This document shows positions 59,734 to 64,000 of a DNA stretch of 64,000 nucleotides, one piece after another. A model generated the notes under the pieces. The model was not told the DNA's origin. It was given only the letters and a program-made list of their open reading frames with translations, and did not search any database. Numbering within the stretch: the stretch's first letter is position 1; each line of letters begins with the position of its first letter. The translations under genes were made by a program, and so were the position numbers. Source of the DNA: Flavobacterium pectinovorum (lineage in GTDB: Bacteria > Bacteroidota > Bacteroidia > Flavobacteriales > Flavobacteriaceae); NCBI RefSeq assembly GCF_006438875.1, contig NZ_RCZH01000013.1:124001-188000 (forward strand), given 5' to 3'.

Positions 59734-61150
59734 TTTTCTCAATTATTAGGTTGTATATCTCGATATATTCTTGGCAAACTCTTTCCCAGGAATGATCTGT
59801 TGCCATTCCCTTTTTTACTATTTTATTAAAATTTATTTTATCGTCATACAACTTGACAGCACGATTTATAGAATAACAAATATCACCAACGGAAGCCTGA
59901 TCATGACATATTCCGTTTCCATTATCACCAAAGTCAATTACAGTATCTCGCAATCCACCTGTTCTTCTCACAATAGGAACGGTTCCATAACGCAAAGCAT
60001 ACATTTGATTTAATCCACAAGGCTCCACTCTAGAAGGCATCAAAATATAATCTGAGCCAGCATAAATCAAATGAGCCAATTCTTCGTTATAACCAATAAA
60101 AACATTGTAATTGCCAATATAATCATTCCGCAATTGCAATAATTGTTCTTCTATAACAGAATTTCCTGATCCTAAAATTAAAACATTAATATTTTCGAAA
60201 TTCTCAGATAAGGCTAGTGCAGAAGCCTGAGGCAGTAAATCCCCTCCTTTTTCTTCAAACAATCGACCAATAAAACTAAACAAAGGCTTAGTAGGATCTA
60301 ATTCAAATTGTTCGCATAGCATTTCTTTATTCTTTTGTTTTCCTTTTTCGAAAGTATCGATCGAGTAATTTTCAGTAATCATTGAATCTTTCAAAGGATC
60401 CCATACTTCAATATCGATTCCGTTTAAAATTCCTTTTGATTTATAACGTACAGAATTAAATAAATCTTCTAATCCATTAGCTGAGATATTTATCTCGTTC
60501 AGATAACTTGGAGAAACAGTTGTAACAGCATGAGCGCATTTAATGGCAACAGCCAAAGAATTTAAAGAATTATTCCATTCTAAGAATCCAATATGAATCA
60601 AATCGAATTCCGGTAAATAATGTAACTTATCAAAGCCAAACCATCCTTGATACAAACCATTATGAATCGTGATCACCGTTTTTACAGTATTTATACTTTC
60701 ATATTTAAAAGCATATTTTATCAAAAACGGAATTACACCCGTGTGATGATCGTGACAATTAATAACATCAGGAACTGTTTCACGTGCTAAAATCCAATCC
60801 AAAGTTGCTATTTGAAAAGATAAAAAACGCTCTATATCATCTTCATATCCATATACATTGGGGCGATTGAATAATTCATCGATTTCTATTAGATATAACT
60901 CATAACCCAATTTATTTGTTGTTTCTTTTAAAACACTGAACGGAAAATTAAAATTTCCCAACTTAACACTTCCCCAATGAACACAATCAAAATCATTTTC
61001 CCTTCTAAATTTTGTATCATAACAAGGTACAACAACTCTAACGTCATGCCCCGCATTAGTCTGATATTTAGGCAAAGCACCTACTACATCTGCCAAGCCG
61101 CCAACCTTTGCCATTGGATAACATTCTGCACTGATATGAAATATTTCCAT
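59723..61150 (-). CDS. glgA: Glycogen synthase (GT5)
   Basis: Transfers glucose from ADP-glucose to the growing glycogen chain. Protein of 475 residues. N-terminal KVGGLADVVGALP (about 16-28) and the C-terminal GT-B domain with PSRVEPCGLNQMYALRYGTV and RRTGGLRDTV are intact. It is the first gene of the glgA-glgC-glgB cluster on the minus strand and overlaps glgC by 11 bp. Confidence 0.95.
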   Translation of the reverse strand: MEIFHISAECYPMAKVGGLADVVGALPKYQTNAGHDVRVVVPCYDTKFRRENDFDCVHWGSVKLGNFNFPFSVLKETTNKLGYELYLIEIDELFNRPNVYGYEDDIERFLSFQIATLDWILARETVPDVINCHDHHTGVIPFLIKYAFKYESINTVKTVITIHNGLYQGWFGFDKLHYLPEFDLIHIGFLEWNNSLNSLAVAIKCAHAVTTVSPSYLNEINISANGLEDLFNSVRYKSKGILNGIDIEVWDPLKDSMITENYSIDTFEKGKQKNKEMLCEQFELDPTKPLFSFIGRLFEEKGGDLLPQASALALSENFENINVLILGSGNSVIEEQLLQLRNDYIGNYNVFIGYNEELAHLIYAGSDYILMPSRVEPCGLNQMYALRYGTVPIVRRTGGLRDTVIDFGDNGNGICHDQASVGDICYSINRAVKLYDDKINFNKIVKKGMATDHSWERVCQEYIEIYNLIIEKNEI

Positions 61151-61288
61151 GCTAAAAATTTATAAACGTATTAAATAGTAATTTGTGAATTATTTTTTTC
61201 AGTAAACATTTATTAATGTGCTACTTTTATGTTTTTTAAATTTAGGAAAAAATAAGCATAATCCAGCCCTGAAATAAAATTTATTGAT

Positions 61289-62155
61289 ATGACAAAAAAG
61301 GCAACTAATCCTACTAAATCATTAGAAATTCCGCAGTTTATAATTGTATCTTGTAAAATATGCGCTTTTATTTCAACCAAATTAGTTACGTCGTATGCAG
61401 CAAAACTTTTTACCACACCAATAAAACATAAGGTTCCCAAACGTGAGTTTGAGATGGATCAGAAAAGCATTCAAAAAACAATTTATGTTCCTGTAATTAA
61501 CCGAAGCATTGTAACCTATCACTATGGAGAAAGTGATCGAAAAATTCTATTAGTTCATGGTTGGTCAGGACGAGGCACACAATTATTTAAAATAGCCGAT
61601 GAACTTATAAAACTTGGATATTCTACTATTAGTTTTGATGCTCCGGCACATGGAAAATCTGAAGGAAAAACCACAATAATGTCCGAATTTATAGCTTCTA
61701 TCTTAGAAATAGAAAAGCAATATGGTCCTTTTGAAATCGCAATTGGGCATTCATTAGGCGGAATGTCGGTTCTAAATGCAATAAAAGACGGACTTAAGGT
61801 AAATCAAGCTATAGTAATTGGAAGTGGAGATATTGTTCAGGATATATTGGATGATTTCGTCATAAAACTTGGCTTAAAACAGGAAATAAGTGATCGTCTC
61901 CGTGACCTTTTTGAAAATAAATATCAGGTAAAAATGGATGATTTCTCAGCCTATAAAGCAGCTCAGAAAGTAAAAATTCCTGTTTTGGTAATACACGACA
62001 ATGATGATCCTGAAGTTCCTGTGAAAGCTGGGATTCATATTTATCAACAACTTGAGAGCGGGACTTTATATTTGACTGATGGATTAGGGCATAGAAAAAT
62101 ATTAGGAAATCAAAATGTAATTAAAAAAGTACTAGAATTCATCAAAACTAATTAA
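61289..62155 (+). CDS. Alpha/beta hydrolase
   Basis: Protein of 288 residues with the alpha/beta hydrolase fold. The nucleophile elbow GHSLGG (Ser155), an oxyanion region LLVHGWSGRG (about 87-96), the acid in DNDDPEVP (about D239-240) and the base in GLGHRKIL (His268) are in order. The N-terminal 55 residues carry a hydrophobic stretch (about 16-35). Substrate unknown. It is divergent from glgA. Confidence 0.85.
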   Translation: MTKKATNPTKSLEIPQFIIVSCKICAFISTKLVTSYAAKLFTTPIKHKVPKREFEMDQKSIQKTIYVPVINRSIVTYHYGESDRKILLVHGWSGRGTQLFKIADELIKLGYSTISFDAPAHGKSEGKTTIMSEFIASILEIEKQYGPFEIAIGHSLGGMSVLNAIKDGLKVNQAIVIGSGDIVQDILDDFVIKLGLKQEISDRLRDLFENKYQVKMDDFSAYKAAQKVKIPVLVIHDNDDPEVPVKAGIHIYQQLESGTLYLTDGLGHRKILGNQNVIKKVLEFIKTN

Positions 62156-62203
62156 TTTTGTGATAGTTACAATTTTAATTATTTAATTCTAAAGAAAACA
62201 AAA

Positions 62204-62848
62204 ATGGATTTATTTGGAGAAACATCTAATTGGGAAACGAAACTTGCACCAATATTGGAGAAATACAAAGGTAAAAAACATCCTTTAGACTATCAAAATA
62301 CATATCAGTTATTAGTTATGGTCGTTTTATCTGCTCAGGATTCTGATGCCAATATTAATAAAATTGCACCTGCTTTATTTGAAAAATATCCAACACTAAA
62401 TAGTCTATCAAAAACAGATTCCGAAACATTTATACCGTACATTAGTAAGGTTCGAAATTATCCAACAAAAGCGCAATGGCTTCTGGAAATTGCGAAAACC
62501 ATTAAAAATGACAAAGATATTCCTTTAAATATGAAGGAATTGACGGCTTTAAAAGGTATTGGAAGAAAATCTGCAAACGTTATTCTTAGAGAAACAAATA
62601 AACCTGCAGAAGGTATTATTGCCGATTTACACGTAATTCGTGTAGCGCCAAGAATTGGAATAATAAAAGAAGCTAAAGATGGAATTAAAGTAGAAAAAGA
62701 CTTGATGCAAGTTTTACCGAAAAATATTTGGTCAGAAATCGGGATGGCAATTTCTTTCTTAGGACGAGAAACCTGCAGGCCAAAACCTAAATGTGAAGAA
62801 TGTCTTATCGCAGATAATTGTCAATATTATCTAACAGAAGTAATTTAG
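62204..62848 (+). CDS. nth: Endonuclease III family DNA glycosylase
   Basis: Protein of 214 residues: helix-hairpin-helix with catalytic Lys (LKGIGRKSANVI, K122), catalytic Asp (IIADLHVIRV, D141) and a C-terminal 4Fe-4S cluster with Cys191, 197, 200 and 206 (spacing 5-2-5). It removes oxidised pyrimidines and cleaves the abasic strand, by family. Asp is preceded by IIA rather than the usual VD/AVD T, a small change. Assignment as Nth rather than another HhH-GPD member is likely but not certain. Confidence 0.85.
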   Translation: MDLFGETSNWETKLAPILEKYKGKKHPLDYQNTYQLLVMVVLSAQDSDANINKIAPALFEKYPTLNSLSKTDSETFIPYISKVRNYPTKAQWLLEIAKTIKNDKDIPLNMKELTALKGIGRKSANVILRETNKPAEGIIADLHVIRVAPRIGIIKEAKDGIKVEKDLMQVLPKNIWSEIGMAISFLGRETCRPKPKCEECLIADNCQYYLTEVI

Positions 62849-62856
62849 GAAAGAAT

Positions 62857-63291
62857 CTATTTTCTTCTCGGATCAATCAGATAAATAATTTTCCATATAT
62901 CTTTTTCTTTGAATAAAGTAGGTATTTACTCCAGTATGACTCAGCTTGTTATTCAAATAAAATTCGTACGGAGCCCAAACATGTGCCATAGTCCCATCAA
63001 TTTGAATATTATAACTTAGTATTTTCTCGTTGAATTTAACATTTGTGGGAATCGTTGTAATAGATTTATAAAATTCACTTACACTTTCTCATTAGATAAT
63101 TTATTTCCTTTTGTTTTGCTTTTCACCAATAGATGGCAAAATTATCTTTTCAGAACAAACTGATTTTAATTTGTTTGTGTCTTTTGATGGAAACCCTCGA
63201 AAAAAAACTCAATAGTTTTCTTCACATCCTGTTGCTGAGCATTTGAAGATAATCCCAGCAATAACAAAATAAATATAATATATACTCTCAT
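62857..63291 (-). pseudogene. Frameshifted NTF2-like (nuclear transport factor 2 family) protein gene
   Basis: ATG 63291 opens a signal peptide (MRVYIIFILLLLGLSSNAQQ) and continues to about residue 41, then frames change. Later pieces read KLKSVCSEKIILPSIGEK, then KGNKLSNEKV, then SEFYKSITTIPTNVKFNEKI with IQIDGTMAHVWAPYEFYLNN, and finally IWKIIYLIDPRRK with a stop at 62857. About four shifts break one recognisable protein. No intact frame exists; the gene is inactive unless the shifts are sequencing errors. Confidence 0.8.
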
Positions 63292-63314
63292 AAAATCAGA
63301 TTAAGGATATATGA

Positions 63315-63767
63315 TTAAACATCAAATTGACTTAAATGATGTTCTACGTGTTTCCTAAACATATTATTCCATTCCTTTGAGCTTAATTTACCAAAAGAAT
63401 GAGATTCTTTTCCTTCAAATTCTCTTTCCCCTAATTCTTGCGTTTTTCTAATGTAGACAATTAATCGATCTTTCTCAAAACGAAAATTACGATCACCTTT
63501 AATTATAAACTGTGGTGCGGTTCTATTATTTCGAGGATATGGCTTGTCATCTACTACTTTGTTTTTTACAAGCGTTTTTAATATTAATTTCATCAATGCA
63601 TTTGGCTTAGGATGAATGTTGTCATAAACCATTTCATAAGATACATTGCAATGTGCCAGCATTTGAGAAACGTTCATTTTTCCCCAAAGGCCTACCGAAT
63701 TTGGATTAAGTTTATTGATTCGATTTATAAATTCATCACAAACCTCTTTATTGAAAATATTATTCAT
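63315..63767 (-). CDS. DUF1569 family protein
   Basis: Protein of 150 residues without signal peptide. WGKMNVSQMLAHCNVSYEMV near the N-terminus and the C-terminal HSFGKLSSKEWNNMFRKHVE HHL pattern match DUF1569, related to DinB-type helical bundles with a possible His-based metal site. Function unknown. It lies 23 bp beyond the pseudogene start. Confidence 0.82.
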   Translation of the reverse strand: MNNIFNKEVCDEFINRINKLNPNSVGLWGKMNVSQMLAHCNVSYEMVYDNIHPKPNALMKLILKTLVKNKVVDDKPYPRNNRTAPQFIIKGDRNFRFEKDRLIVYIRKTQELGEREFEGKESHSFGKLSSKEWNNMFRKHVEHHLSQFDV

Positions 63768-64000
63768 AATGCGTATTCGTTTAATTTTAGCAAGAGCAAC
63801 AAAAGTATAAAATCTAAGAAAACAAATATTATATATGTCCTACAATTACTTCACGGAGAATCGCTTTATCACCATAAGTATAAAGTATTTTTCAAATAAC
63901 CAATTCTCAGGGCTCTGCATTTCTGGATCAATACATATTGTTGTAGAGAAATATTAAAATTAGAGTTAGGAATGTGGAATATGGATCAATCTCAAAACCT
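63768..64000. other. Right edge, no gene recognised
   Basis: AT-rich sequence with no convincing open frame or structure; the next gene, if any, lies outside the window. Confidence 0.6.

Noticed and set aside
1..64000. tRNA, rRNA, insertion sequences and prophage genes
   Set aside because: I found no cloverleaf, rRNA-like sequence, transposase or phage structural gene on either strand by eye.

Overview
The window is AT-rich chromosomal DNA from a member of the Bacteroidota, most likely the genus Flavobacterium. Evidence: promoters of the TTTG-N19-TAnnTTTG type (a perfect one lies upstream of rpsA), a type IX secretion protein (PorQ) and a probable type IX cargo protein, a 592-residue ribosomal protein S1, BlaI/M56 pairs, DUF2911, DUF1684 and head-GIN proteins, and many intergenic palindromic repeats of the kind common in flavobacteria. 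I see no rRNA, tRNA, CRISPR array, insertion sequence or prophage. Assignments are by reading motifs; no search was run.

Layout. 0-8 kb: the 3' part of kdsC, then a UbiA-type prenyltransferase, Maf, an MscS channel, an AI-2E-family permease, an Omp85-like outer-membrane protein and two secreted proteins. 8.5-12.9 kb: a secreted PIG-L deacetylase, a 35-residue membrane microprotein and a sodium:solute symporter. 12.9-17.1 kb: an accessory block of short, mostly unrecognised exported or membrane proteins, with a decayed DUF805 gene copy. 17.1-23.5 kb: a TetR regulator with its partner gene, DUF2911, a HAD phosphatase, tcdA, TatD, DUF1684 and a divergent MFS transporter. 23.5-28.1 kb: a repeat-rich spacer, then a tandem pair of BlaI repressor/M56 sensor-protease modules. 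28.2-32.1 kb: a 46-residue small protein, an EamA exporter, a fasciclin protein, a CDF metal transporter and an isolated ExbD-like protein.

32.3-41.8 kb (minus strand): a leucine-rich-repeat type IX cargo protein, rpsA, a repeat-filled gap, a beta-propeller protein, a higBA-type toxin-antitoxin pair, a nucleoside-type permease and cmk. 41.9-48.2 kb (minus): two L,D-transpeptidase-like paralogues, porQ, lon and a lipoprotein. 48.4-51.4 kb (plus): ECF sigma factor, a probable anti-sigma factor, and DUF4097 and head-GIN proteins, apparently one envelope-response operon. 51.5-61.2 kb (minus): a UMF1-type MFS protein, an M48 lipoprotein protease and a glycogen cluster (GH31, glgB, glgC, glgA). 61.3-63.8 kb: an alpha/beta hydrolase, an endonuclease III family protein, a frameshifted NTF2-like pseudogene and a DUF1569 protein.

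Most noteworthy: the duplicated BlaI/M56 modules, whose C-termini differ completely (one ends in a TonB-receptor plug-like segment) while sharing an 89-bp identical stretch, with operator-like half-sites inside the promoter; the ExbD-like protein lacking its membrane aspartate; a possible pseudoknot in the rpsA leader; two decaying pseudogenes; and several dispersed hairpin repeat families, one of which supplies or abuts stop codons. No single clearly new system is proven. The strongest candidates are the M56 pair and the 12.9-16.4 kb accessory block.
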